A DNA stretch of 8,723 nucleotides from DASQJL01 sp035689165 (GCA_035689165.1 DASSLZ010000009.1:1-8723), one strand, 5' to 3'. Shown: positions 1 through 6,766, counted from the stretch's first letter. Translations and numbers: made by a program. The notes: generated from the sequence alone by a model not told the origin.

Positions 1-1
1 G

Positions 2-250
2 GACGGAGCGGTGAATATTATTTACAAGCGAGAGCTGGATTCGGCCAAGGACGCCGCCAAGAAGCGGGCCGAGCTGGTGGATGAGTACAACGAGAAATTC
101 GCGAACCCCTACGTCGCGGCCGGGCTCGGGTATCTGGACGACGTCATCGAGCCTCAGGAGACACGCCCGCGGCTGATCCGCGCGCTCCGCATGCTCGCGC
201 ACAAGCGCCAGTCGCTTCCGCCGAAGAAGCACGGCAACATCCCGCTGTAG
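2..250 (+). CDS. pccB: Propionyl/acyl-CoA carboxylase carboxyltransferase (beta) subunit, C-terminal end only
   Basis: The reading frame is already open at base 2 (Asp-Gly-Ala-Val then NIIYKREL), so this is the last 82 residues of a gene that starts outside the window. The GTG at 11 is an internal valine, not a start. The beta subunit moves the carboxyl group from biotin to propionyl-CoA (or acetyl-CoA) in the cytoplasm. Recognition rests on the typical tail of the family: the GAV-x-I-I-Y segment, EKFANPYVAAGLGYLDDVIE, then ETRPRLIRAL and the terminal PPKKHGNIPL, which is very characteristic of PccB-type carboxyltransferases. The catalytic crotonase-like domains lie mostly upstream and cannot be checked. 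It ends 13 nt before the biotin carboxylase gene. With the mutase and epimerase downstream, propionyl-CoA is the likeliest substrate; acetyl-CoA or a mixed acyl-CoA preference cannot be excluded. Confidence 0.93.
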   Translation, partial: DGAVNIIYKRELDSAKDAAKKRAELVDEYNEKFANPYVAAGLGYLDDVIEPQETRPRLIRALRMLAHKRQSLPPKKHGNIPL

Positions 251-251
251 C

Positions 252-256
252 GGGAG
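252..256 (+). promoter_or_regulatory. Ribosome binding site supporting the 264 start of the biotin carboxylase
   Basis: GGGAG lies 7 nt before the ATG at 264, just after the stop of the preceding gene. It supports the long start, which gives the carboxylase an unusual N-terminal leader of about 30 residues. No comparable site precedes the GTG at residue 34, where the conserved domain begins. Confidence 0.6.
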
Positions 257-263
257 CCCGCCG

Positions 264-1862
264 ATGACCGCACCTCGCGCCGAAAAAGCCGCCCGCTCCG
301 GGGCCGCCCCTCGATCCGACAACGCTCCCCGCTCGCCCGGCCGGACGCGCGCCATCCACAAAGTGCTCGTCGCCAATCGCGGCGAGATCGCGATCCGCGT
401 CTGCCGCACGCTGCGGGAGATGGGAATCGCGTCGGTCGCGGTCTTCTCTGAGGCCGATCGCGAGGCGGCGCACGTCTACGCCGCGGACGAAGCGCTGCTC
501 CTCGGTCCCGCCGCCGCGTCGCAGAGCTACCTGAACGTCGAGGCGGTCCTCGGCGCCGCCAAGCGCGCCGGCGCCGACGCCATCCATCCCGGATACGGAT
601 TTCTCTCCGAGTCGGCGGCCTTTGCGGAAGCGGTGGAGCAGGCCGGGCTCGTCTGGATCGGTCCCTCTCCCGAAGCCGTCCGCGCCATGGGCGACAAGGT
701 GCGCGCCCGCGCGCTCGCGATCCGGGCGGGCGTCCCGGTGCTCCCCGGCACGGACGGCCCCGTCGCCGATCCCGCCGAGCTTCGCCGCGCGGCCGAACAG
801 ATCGGCTACCCGGTCGTGCTCAAGGCCGCGGCCGGCGGCGGCGGCAAGGGAATGCGCCGCGTGAACCGTCCCGACGAGTTCGAGCACGCGGTCAAGCTCA
901 CGCAGGGAGAGGCGAAGAACGCCTTCGGCGACGACCGGCTCTACCTCGAGCGGTGGCTGGAGAAGCCGCGGCACATCGAGGTCCAGGTGTTCGGCGACGC
1001 GCACGGCTCCGTGATCGCGCTGGGCGAGCGCGACTGCTCGATCCAGCGGCGGCATCAGAAGGTGGTCGAGGAGTCGCCGTCCCCCGCCCTCTCACCCGAG
1101 AAGCGCCAGGAGCTGTGGGATCTGGGCGTGCGCGCGGCGCGCGCGGGCGGCTACACCAACGCCGGCACGGCCGAATTCCTGATGGACGCCCGTGGCAACT
1201 TCTACTTTCTCGAGATGAACGCGCGGTTGCAGGTCGAGCACCCCGTCACCGAGATGGTGCTGGGGATGGACCTGGTGCGCGAGCAGGTGCGGATCGCGCG
1301 CGGCGAGCGGCTCACGCTGACGCAGGAAGAGGTGAAACCGCGCGGCGCCGCGATCGAGTTCCGGATCTACGCCGAGGACCCCTCGGCGGGCTTCCTGCCG
1401 CAGGCGGGCACGGTGCGGCGCCTGGAGCTGCCCTCGGGCCCGGGGGTGCGCGTGGATTTCGGCGTGCGCGAGGGCGGCCTCGTCCCGTTCCACTACGATC
1501 CGCTCGTCGGCAAGATCATCGTTGGAGGAGCCACGCGCGAGGAGGCGGTCGCGCGCGCGCGCCGCGTCCTCGGCGACTGCCGGATCGAGGGGATCCCGAC
1601 GACGCTCCCCTTCCATCTCTGGCTGTTGGAGCAGGCCGCGTTCGTGGACGGGAGCTACGACACGGCGTATCTCGCCCACCACTTCCACGGTCTCGAGCCT
1701 CCGCCCGCGGGCCCCGAGGAAGACGACGCCATGGTGCTCGCGGCGCTCTTCGCGCACATCGAGGCGGTCACGCCGCGCGTGCCGTACTACACGCCGGTCG
1801 AGAGCCGGTGGCGCTCGGGGGCTGCCCTCCGGGCCGAGCCGCGCGACGGAGGCCGGCGATGA
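264..1862 (+). CDS. accC: Biotin carboxylase subunit of propionyl/acyl-CoA carboxylase
   Basis: 532 residues. It uses ATP and bicarbonate to carboxylate the biotin on the carrier protein encoded next. Residues 33-145 form the N-terminal biotin carboxylase domain (VLVANRGEIAIR at 34-45; HPGYGFLSE at 108-116). The ATP-grasp part carries the glycine-rich loop GGGGKG (191-196), ERDCSIQRRHQK (255-266) and EMNARLQVEHPVTE (317-330), which hold the counterparts of the E. coli AccC catalytic residues C230, K238, E288, N290, R292 and E296. FRIYAEDP (366-373) contains the arginine equivalent to R338. Free-standing biotin carboxylases are usually near 450 residues. The surplus is an Ala/Arg/Ser-rich leader of about 30 residues and a tail after about 480 ending in SRWRSGAAL, which resembles the linker into the biotin-transfer domain of fused PCC alpha chains. 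Its TGA overlaps the next ATG by 4 nt (ATGA), indicating translational coupling. Function is secure; the acyl-CoA used is inferred from the neighbours. Confidence 0.95.
   Translation: MTAPRAEKAARSGAAPRSDNAPRSPGRTRAIHKVLVANRGEIAIRVCRTLREMGIASVAVFSEADREAAHVYAADEALLLGPAAASQSYLNVEAVLGAAKRAGADAIHPGYGFLSESAAFAEAVEQAGLVWIGPSPEAVRAMGDKVRARALAIRAGVPVLPGTDGPVADPAELRRAAEQIGYPVVLKAAAGGGGKGMRRVNRPDEFEHAVKLTQGEAKNAFGDDRLYLERWLEKPRHIEVQVFGDAHGSVIALGERDCSIQRRHQKVVEESPSPALSPEKRQELWDLGVRAARAGGYTNAGTAEFLMDARGNFYFLEMNARLQVEHPVTEMVLGMDLVREQVRIARGERLTLTQEEVKPRGAAIEFRIYAEDPSAGFLPQAGTVRRLELPSGPGVRVDFGVREGGLVPFHYDPLVGKIIVGGATREEAVARARRVLGDCRIEGIPTTLPFHLWLLEQAAFVDGSYDTAYLAHHFHGLEPPPAGPEEDDAMVLAALFAHIEAVTPRVPYYTPVESRWRSGAALRAEPRDGGRR
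1848..1852 (+). promoter_or_regulatory. Strong ribosome binding site of the biotin carrier gene
   Basis: GGAGG sits 6 nt before the ATG at 1859 and inside the last codons of the biotin carboxylase. It argues that the carrier is a separately initiated protein and not the remnant of a frameshifted fusion. Confidence 0.7.
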
Positions 1863-2362
1863 AGGTGATCGTCGAGCGCGACGGCCGGGAGCGGCTGATC
1901 GTGATCGAGCCGAGCGGAGCCGGGTACGCGGCGCTCTTCGACGGGCACCGCCTGCACGTCGAGGGGCGAGTCGGAGCCGAGATGAGGGTGCTCCTGGACG
2001 GGCGCCCCGTCGAAGCCACGGTGCGCCGCGAAGGCCCCGACGTGCGCGTCGCCTTCCATGGCCGCGAGTACGCGTTCCGCACGCGCGACGCGCGCGCTCC
2101 CAAGCTGGGCCGCCGCGGAGCCGGCGCGGACCGGACCCGGGGCGAGCTGCACGCACCGATGCCCGGCCTGGTCGTCGAGGTGCTCGCCCAGGTGGGCGAC
2201 CAGGTGGACGCCGGGCGCCCTCTGGTCGTGGTCGAGGCGATGAAGATGCAGAACGCCTTCGTCGCGCCGCTCACGGGCCGCATCAGCCGTATCGAGGTGA
2301 AGCCCGGCATGCCGGTCGAGTCGGGGCAGCTGCTGCTCGCGGTGACGCCCGGTGCCGACTGA
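1859..2362 (+). CDS. Biotin carboxyl carrier protein with N-terminal biotin-transfer-like region
   Basis: 167 residues. It carries biotin between the biotin carboxylase and carboxyltransferase active sites. The C-terminal half (about 95-163) is a biotinyl/lipoyl domain: LHAPMPGLVVEV, GDQVDAGRPLVVVEAMKMQN, then the second half of the hammerhead up to LLLAV. EAMKM at 126-130 is the biotinylation motif, with K129 as the modified lysine. Residues 1-78 are beta-rich (GAGYAALFDGHRLHVEG, VLLDGRPVEATV, VAFHGREYAFRTR) and resemble the biotin-transfer barrel that joins the two halves of fused PCC alpha chains, such as human PCCA. A variable stretch (79-94) links the two parts. Here the alpha chain therefore looks naturally cut near the start of that barrel. 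The start is fixed by the ATGA overlap and a good ribosome binding site. The mutase gene begins 1 nt after its stop. Confidence 0.93.
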   Translation: MKVIVERDGRERLIVIEPSGAGYAALFDGHRLHVEGRVGAEMRVLLDGRPVEATVRREGPDVRVAFHGREYAFRTRDARAPKLGRRGAGADRTRGELHAPMPGLVVEVLAQVGDQVDAGRPLVVVEAMKMQNAFVAPLTGRISRIEVKPGMPVESGQLLLAVTPGAD

Positions 2363-2363
2363 C

Positions 2364-3917
2364 ATGGCGCGACCTCCGTCCGACCCGGCCAAGGGCGCGA
2401 AGGCCGCGGCGGGAGCGCCGCACGCGCTGGGCCTCCCCGGCGAGCCTCCGTTCCTCCGCGGCGTCCATCCGCTCATGTATCGCTCGCGGCTCTGGACGAT
2501 GCGCCAGTACGCGGGATTCGGCGACGCCGAGGCCTCCAACGCGCGCTACCGCTATCTGCTCGCACACGGCCAGACCGGGCTTTCCGTCGCGTTCGACCTA
2601 CCCACCCAGATGGGCTACGACTCCGACCACCCCCGCGCCTCCGGAGAAGTGGGACGCACCGGCGTCGCGATTGCCACGCTCGAGGACATGGAGCGGCTGC
2701 TCGACCAGATCCCGCTCGACCAGGTGAGCCTCTCCATGACGATCAACGCGACCGCGATGATCCTCCTTGCGCTCGTGGTCGCCGTGGCGGATCGCCGCGG
2801 GATCGCGCGGGGGAAGCTCTCCGGCACGGTGCAGAACGACGTACTCAAGGAATACATCGCGCGCGGCACCTACATCTATCCCCCCGCGGCGTCGCTCAAG
2901 ATCGCGACCGATCTCTTCGAGTTCGGAGCCGACGAGGTTCCCCAGTGGAACACGATCTCGGTGAGCGGCTACCACATCCGGGAGGCGGGCTCGACGGCGG
3001 TGCAGGAAGTGGCGTACACGCTGGCGAACGGGCTCGCCTACGTGGGCGCCGCGGTGGATCGCGGGCTTCCGGTGGATCGCTTCGCGCCGCGCGTCTCCTT
3101 CTTCTTCAACGCCCACAACGATTTTCTGGAAGAGATCGCCAAGTTCCGCGCGGCGCGCCGCCTCTGGTCGCGGCTCATGGAGGAACGCTTCCACCCGTCG
3201 GACACGAACTCGCTCAAGCTCCGCTTCCACGCGCAGACGGCCGGCTCCACGCTGACCGCGCAGCAGCCGCACAACAACATCGCGCGCGTGGCGCTCCAGG
3301 GGCTGGCGGCGGTGCTGGGCGGCTGCCAGTCGCTCCACACGAACTCGTTCGACGAGGCGATCTCGCTTCCCAGCGAGGAGGCGGCCACGGTCGCGCTCCG
3401 GACGCAGCAGCTGTTGGCCTACGAGTCGGGCGTGGCGGCGACGGTAGATCCGGTGGGCGGCGCCACGGCGATCGAAGCGATGACCGACCAGATCGAGCGC
3501 GAGGCGCGCGCGGAGATCGAGGCGATCGACGCGATGGGCGGCACCGTGGCCGGCATCGAGCGCGGCTACCAGGCCCGGAAGATCGAGGAGAGCGCCTATC
3601 AGACCCAGAAGGAGATCGACAAGGACGAGCGGATCATCGTCGGCGTGAACCGCTTCGGCGATCGCGACGACATGGGGCGTCCCTCGTTCCTGCTCGATCC
3701 CGGCCTGGAGACGGCGCAGGCGGCCCGCGTGCGCGCGTTCAAGGCGAGCCGCGACGCCGCGCGCGCGGCCCAGGCGGCCGGGCGCGTGGAAGAGACCGCG
3801 CGTCGGGACGGGAACCTCATGCCCGCCGTGATCGACGCCGTCCAGGCGGGGGTCACGCTGGGCGAGATCAGCGACGCGCTCCGGCGCGTCTATCGGACCT
3901 ATGATCCCTCGCGCTGA
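2364..3917 (+). CDS. mcmA1: Methylmalonyl-CoA mutase, catalytic (large) subunit without B12 domain
   Basis: 517 residues from the ATG at 2364. A GTG at 2352, overlapping the carrier gene by 11 nt, would add four residues; neither start has a clear ribosome binding site. The enzyme interconverts (R)-methylmalonyl-CoA and succinyl-CoA using adenosylcobalamin. The whole chain is the substrate-binding TIM barrel: LWTMRQYAGFG (43-53), GLSVAFDLPTQMGYDSDHP (72-90), GTVQNDVLKEY (154-164), GTYIYPP (168-174), SGYHIREAGS (201-210), then LHTNSFDEAISLP and ESGVAATVDPVGG. Y49 and R167 align with Tyr89 and Arg207 of the Propionibacterium shermanii enzyme, the pair that binds the methylmalonyl carboxylate; isobutyryl-CoA mutases have Phe and Gln there. 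Y203 and H204 match active-site Tyr243 and His244. The chain ends at the barrel with no DxHxxG cobalamin-binding domain, so a separate small subunit of roughly 130-150 residues must exist outside the window. Confidence 0.95.
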   Translation: MARPPSDPAKGAKAAAGAPHALGLPGEPPFLRGVHPLMYRSRLWTMRQYAGFGDAEASNARYRYLLAHGQTGLSVAFDLPTQMGYDSDHPRASGEVGRTGVAIATLEDMERLLDQIPLDQVSLSMTINATAMILLALVVAVADRRGIARGKLSGTVQNDVLKEYIARGTYIYPPAASLKIATDLFEFGADEVPQWNTISVSGYHIREAGSTAVQEVAYTLANGLAYVGAAVDRGLPVDRFAPRVSFFFNAHNDFLEEIAKFRAARRLWSRLMEERFHPSDTNSLKLRFHAQTAGSTLTAQQPHNNIARVALQGLAAVLGGCQSLHTNSFDEAISLPSEEAATVALRTQQLLAYESGVAATVDPVGGATAIEAMTDQIEREARAEIEAIDAMGGTVAGIERGYQARKIEESAYQTQKEIDKDERIIVGVNRFGDRDDMGRPSFLLDPGLETAQAARVRAFKASRDAARAAQAAGRVEETARRDGNLMPAVIDAVQAGVTLGEISDALRRVYRTYDPSR

Positions 3918-3927
3918 GCACTCTCGC

Positions 3928-3942
3928 CGCGCGTGGCGCGCG
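3928..3942 (+). other. GC-only hairpin in the mutase-uppP gap
   Basis: CGCGCG, a TGG loop, then CGCGCG: a perfect 6-bp stem in the 57-nt gap between the mutase stop and the uppP start. No T-run follows, so it is not a standard intrinsic terminator. It could pause polymerase or mark an RNA processing point, but CGCGCG is common by chance in DNA this rich in G+C. Confidence 0.25.
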
Positions 3943-3963
3943 ACCCGTGGGGTGACGATGACC

Positions 3964-3969
3964 GGAGAA
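3964..3969 (+). promoter_or_regulatory. Ribosome binding site that decides the uppP start
   Basis: GGAGAA lies 5 nt before the ATG at 3975. It favours that start over the in-frame GTG at 3933, which would add 14 polar residues (ARDPWGDDDRR...) not expected before the first membrane helix of this family. Confidence 0.6.
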
Positions 3970-3974
3970 CGTTC

Positions 3975-4805
3975 ATGACCCCGATCCAGGCCGCCATCCT
4001 CGGCATCGTCGAGGGGCTCACCGAGTTCCTCCCCGTCTCGTCCACCGGGCACCTGATTCTCGCGGGGCATGCCATGGGCCTCTCCGGGAGCGCCGTGGAC
4101 GCCTTCGAGATCGTGATCCAGGCGGGCGCCTTGCTCGCCGTGGTGTGGCTCTATCGCGCGCGGATCGGCGAGATCCTGGCGGGGATCTTCCGTAACAACG
4201 CCGGCGGACGCGCGCTCCTGATCCGTCTGATCGTGGCGTTCCTTCCCGCGGCCGTCATCGGCTTCCTCACGCACTCGTGGATCAAGGAGCACCTCTTCGG
4301 CCCGCGCCCGGTCGCGATCGCGCTCCTGCTCGGCGGCATCGCGATCCTGGTCGTGGAGCGGATGCGCCATCACGCGCGCCAGCCGATCGCGGCGGTGGTC
4401 ACCGAGATCCCGGTCTGGGGCGCGCTCGTGATCGGCTTGGCCCAGGTGCTGTCGCTGTGGCCCGGCACGTCGCGCGCCATGACCACCATCCTCGCCGCGC
4501 TTCTGGTGGGCGCCACGCCGGTCGTGGCCGCCGAGTTCTCGTTCCTGCTGGCGCTCCCCACCCTGGGCGCGGCCACCCTGTTCGACCTGGTGAAACATCA
4601 CGACGAGCTGCTGGGCCCCGCCATGGGCGGACCGGCGCCGCTCGTGATCGGGCTCGCGACGGCCGCCATCGTGGCGGCGATCGCGATCCGCGGCTTTCTG
4701 ACCTACCTCACCCGGCGCGGCCTGGCGCCCTTCGGGTGGTACCGGATCGTGATCGGGATCGTCCTGATCGCCGTTCTCTGGACGCACCCGGGAGCGCTCG
4801 GGTGA
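3975..4805 (+). CDS. uppP: Undecaprenyl-diphosphatase (UppP/BacA family)
   Basis: 276 residues, the usual family length. This integral inner-membrane enzyme dephosphorylates undecaprenyl diphosphate and so recycles the lipid carrier for peptidoglycan and other envelope polymers; overexpression gives bacitracin resistance in known members. The first signature is intact: ILGIVEGLTEFLPVSSTGH at 8-26, with E13, E17, S23 and H26 matching the catalytic cluster of E. coli. The second signature reads WPGTSRAMTT (162-171), retaining the essential arginine (R167) but with Ala-Met where the common form has Ser-Gly. Several hydrophobic helices are evident (about 45-60, 82-98, 113-127, 148-160, 172-204, 222-242, 257-269). 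It lies in the same orientation as the methylmalonyl-CoA genes, 57 nt after the mutase and 34 nt before the epimerase, with no pathway link that I can see. Confidence 0.94.
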   Translation: MTPIQAAILGIVEGLTEFLPVSSTGHLILAGHAMGLSGSAVDAFEIVIQAGALLAVVWLYRARIGEILAGIFRNNAGGRALLIRLIVAFLPAAVIGFLTHSWIKEHLFGPRPVAIALLLGGIAILVVERMRHHARQPIAAVVTEIPVWGALVIGLAQVLSLWPGTSRAMTTILAALLVGATPVVAAEFSFLLALPTLGAATLFDLVKHHDELLGPAMGGPAPLVIGLATAAIVAAIAIRGFLTYLTRRGLAPFGWYRIVIGIVLIAVLWTHPGALG

Positions 4806-4839
4806 CCGGGGCGCTCCGGCGTGCCGCCATGAGGCGCCC

Positions 4840-5247
4840 ATGATCCGGGGTCTCGCCCACGTCGGCATCGCCGTGCGCTCGCTGGAGCCCGCCATCGAGC
4901 GCTGGACCAAGGGGCTCGGCTTCACGCACGAGAGCACCGAGACCCTCGAGGTCCTGGGATTGCGCCTCGCTTTCCTGCGCGCCGGCGACGCGGTGATCGA
5001 GCTGCTCGAGCCGACCGAGCCCGATGCGGTGGTCGCGAAATACCTCGAGCGCCGCGGCGAGGGGATCCATCACCTCTCCTTCTTCGTGGACGACCTGGAG
5101 GGGGCGCTCCGCGACGCCGAGGCCGCGGGCCTCTCGCTGATCGACCGCACGCCGCGCGCGGGAAGCCACGGCACCCAAGTCGCGTTCCTCCATCCGGGGT
5201 CGCTGGGCGGCGTGCTCGTGGAGCTCTGCCGGAAGCAGGGGGCCTAG
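4840..5247 (+). CDS. mce: Methylmalonyl-CoA epimerase (VOC/glyoxalase superfamily)
   Basis: 135 residues, the normal size. It converts (S)-methylmalonyl-CoA, the carboxylase product, to the (R) form used by the mutase. Two beta-alpha-beta-beta-beta modules are visible. Expected metal ligands are H7 (LAHVGIAV), E54 (AVIELLEP), H77 or H78 (GIHHLSFFVDD) and E128 (GGVLVELC); the same pattern (NHVAIAV, MELLHP, GMHH, GGVLVEL) occurs in the human enzyme. HGTQVAFLHPGSLGG (110-124) is another epimerase-typical stretch that separates it from generic glyoxalase-like proteins. The ATG at 4840 has GAGG 5 nt upstream. Its TAG is immediately followed by the GTG of the next gene. Sequence and a mutase gene one place upstream agree, so the assignment is strong. 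Confidence 0.93.
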   Translation: MIRGLAHVGIAVRSLEPAIERWTKGLGFTHESTETLEVLGLRLAFLRAGDAVIELLEPTEPDAVVAKYLERRGEGIHHLSFFVDDLEGALRDAEAAGLSLIDRTPRAGSHGTQVAFLHPGSLGGVLVELCRKQGA

Positions 5248-6762
5248 GTGCGCGCGATGTTCCGGCTCGCCGCAGCAGGCACGCGCGGGCTCGACGCGCT
5301 CGCCTCCCGCCCGCGCGCCGCGCTCATGGCCGCGACGCTCGCCGCGCTCCTCACCGGCTGCGCCGGACTGGGCCCCGGCACGGGACCGCCCTCGACCAGC
5401 ACCCTCGAGGCCGGACCGGGTTCGGGCTACCTCACGCCGCATTCCGCGTACCTCCGCCCGCTCCGGGAGGACGTCACCGTTCGCGCGATCCTGACCGTCG
5501 GCGACACGCTCACCTCCACCCGCGTCGAGGACTCTTCGTACGTCTTCTACCCCCAGCCCGACGGCCTCGCGGCGCGCCTGGCGGGGAACGGGCTGGTCGA
5601 GGTCTACATGACGCACGACCTCGACTGGACGGTGGGCGCGGGGTCGGCGCGCGTGTCGCGCCTGCTGCTGAACCAGCGGACCGGCGGGGTGCTGAACGCC
5701 GACTATCTGCTGGACGGAAACGAGGGGTACGTCGCGCTCGCCGCCACGACCCTCGTCGGCCCGCGCGAGGGCTTCCTCGGTCCCACCCTGCTGATCAACG
5801 AATCCTCCACCGACGGTCCGCGGCACGGCGCCGTCGCCGCGGTCGACGTCCGCGCGGGAACGATCACCGAGCTGCCCCAGTTCGGCCGCTTCCGCCACGC
5901 GGCCACGATCATCATCCCCCACTCCTCCGGAGCGCTGCTCGCGCTCGAGACCGAGGAGGGTGCGCCGGGCCTGTCGCAGCTCTGGATGTACGCGGCGAGC
6001 AACGCTTCGGACCTGGTGCTGGGGCGCGGGCGGCTGTACGTGCTGCGCGCCGACCGGCCGGAGTTCGGCTACGACACGCGCTACGCCTCGATGGCGCTCC
6101 GGAACCGGCCGATCTCCGGGCGCTTCGTTCCCTGCGACGATCCCCAGGAGTTCGCGATCGCGCGGCAGCCGGATGCGCTGGAGCAGCGCGCGCAGGATGC
6201 GGGCTGTCTCAACTTCGTCCGTCTCGCGGGCATCCAGGCCGACCCCGACCGGTCCGACGCCTTCTACTTCACCGACCTGGGCGCGCCCTCGCCGGCCGAT
6301 CCCTCGACCGGGCGTCCCGTCACGCAGAACGGCCGTCTGTACCGCGCCGAGCTCGACCCGATCGACCCGACCCGCGTCACGAGGCTGGAGGTGGTGCTGG
6401 ACGGGGATGAGAGCGACGACATCTACCGCCCCGACAACATCGCCGCCGGGCGCGACGCGATCCTGATCCAGGAGGACCCGCGCGCCCGAGGACTCCACGC
6501 CGCGCGCATCCTGCGCTACGACACGCTGACGCGGCGCCTCGATCCGATCGCGGCCTGCGCGGAGCGGGACATCCAGGGGCGGCTCCTGCCGGCCGGAACG
6601 GGCGGGCAGTGGGAATCCACGGGAATCACGGAGGCGGGGTCCTTGTTCGGCGAGGGGGCGTGGCTGGTGGCCGTGCAGGCCCCCACCGATTGGAGCACGC
6701 CGTTTCGCGGTAGCGGCGGCGGTCAGCTGCTGTTGATGCGCGCGCCCGAAGCGCGGCGCTAG
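5248..6762 (+). CDS. Lipoprotein resembling the PhoX/DUF839 family
   Basis: 504 residues from a GTG directly abutting the epimerase stop, with a run of five G at 5238-5242 as a possible ribosome binding site. An ATG at 5257 would remove three residues. Arginines in the first 23 residues, a hydrophobic stretch (24-34) and the lipobox LTGC with Cys at 38 mark a lipoprotein. Residue +2 is Ala, not Asp, so outer-membrane sorting is likely if the cell is Gram-negative. The body looks like a beta-propeller. Features recalling PhoX/DUF839 are TLLINES (E185), HAATIIIP (from 217), LETEEG (233-238), FVRLAGIQADPDRSDAFYFTDLG (about 323-345), NGRLYRAELDP, YRPDNIA (393-399), ILIQEDP (405-411) and WESTGI with a following FGEGAWLVAVQAP (455 on). 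PhoX proteins are calcium/iron-dependent phosphomonoesterases, but the metal ligands cannot be verified here, and a non-enzymatic propeller is possible. The family call is by motif memory; enzymatic function is not claimed. Confidence 0.62.
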   Translation: MRAMFRLAAAGTRGLDALASRPRAALMAATLAALLTGCAGLGPGTGPPSTSTLEAGPGSGYLTPHSAYLRPLREDVTVRAILTVGDTLTSTRVEDSSYVFYPQPDGLAARLAGNGLVEVYMTHDLDWTVGAGSARVSRLLLNQRTGGVLNADYLLDGNEGYVALAATTLVGPREGFLGPTLLINESSTDGPRHGAVAAVDVRAGTITELPQFGRFRHAATIIIPHSSGALLALETEEGAPGLSQLWMYAASNASDLVLGRGRLYVLRADRPEFGYDTRYASMALRNRPISGRFVPCDDPQEFAIARQPDALEQRAQDAGCLNFVRLAGIQADPDRSDAFYFTDLGAPSPADPSTGRPVTQNGRLYRAELDPIDPTRVTRLEVVLDGDESDDIYRPDNIAAGRDAILIQEDPRARGLHAARILRYDTLTRRLDPIAACAERDIQGRLLPAGTGGQWESTGITEAGSLFGEGAWLVAVQAPTDWSTPFRGSGGGQLLLMRAPEARR

Positions 6763-6766
6763 AAGA

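Noticed and set aside
11..250. GTG at 11 as the start of a small stand-alone gene
   Set aside because: The frame stays open to the window edge and the residues before it (Asp-Gly-Ala) fit the conserved carboxyltransferase sequence, so this is the end of a larger gene.
953..1858. Plus-strand frame upstream of and continuous with the biotin carrier gene
   Set aside because: This part is out of frame inside the biotin carboxylase and gives an Arg/Gly/Ala-rich translation. The real carrier starts at 1859, where a ribosome binding site and the ATGA overlap are found.
1820..1870. Programmed frameshift joining biotin carboxylase and carrier
   Set aside because: No slippery heptamer is visible before the TGA, and a strong ribosome binding site precedes the carrier ATG; coupled re-initiation explains the overlap more simply.
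3928..3942. CGCGCG hairpin as a terminator between mutase and uppP
   Set aside because: Short stem, 3-nt loop and no following T-run; kept only as a low-confidence structure.
2598..4937. Open frame of 779 codons on the minus strand
   Set aside because: It lies antisense to the mutase and uppP genes, which have clear family motifs. Its translation is Arg/His/Asp/Gly-rich and of low complexity, as expected of a shadow frame in high-G+C DNA.
4708..6498. Open frame of 596 codons on the minus strand
   Set aside because: Antisense to the epimerase and lipoprotein genes, with biased composition, no recognisable motif and no ribosome binding site tied to its start.
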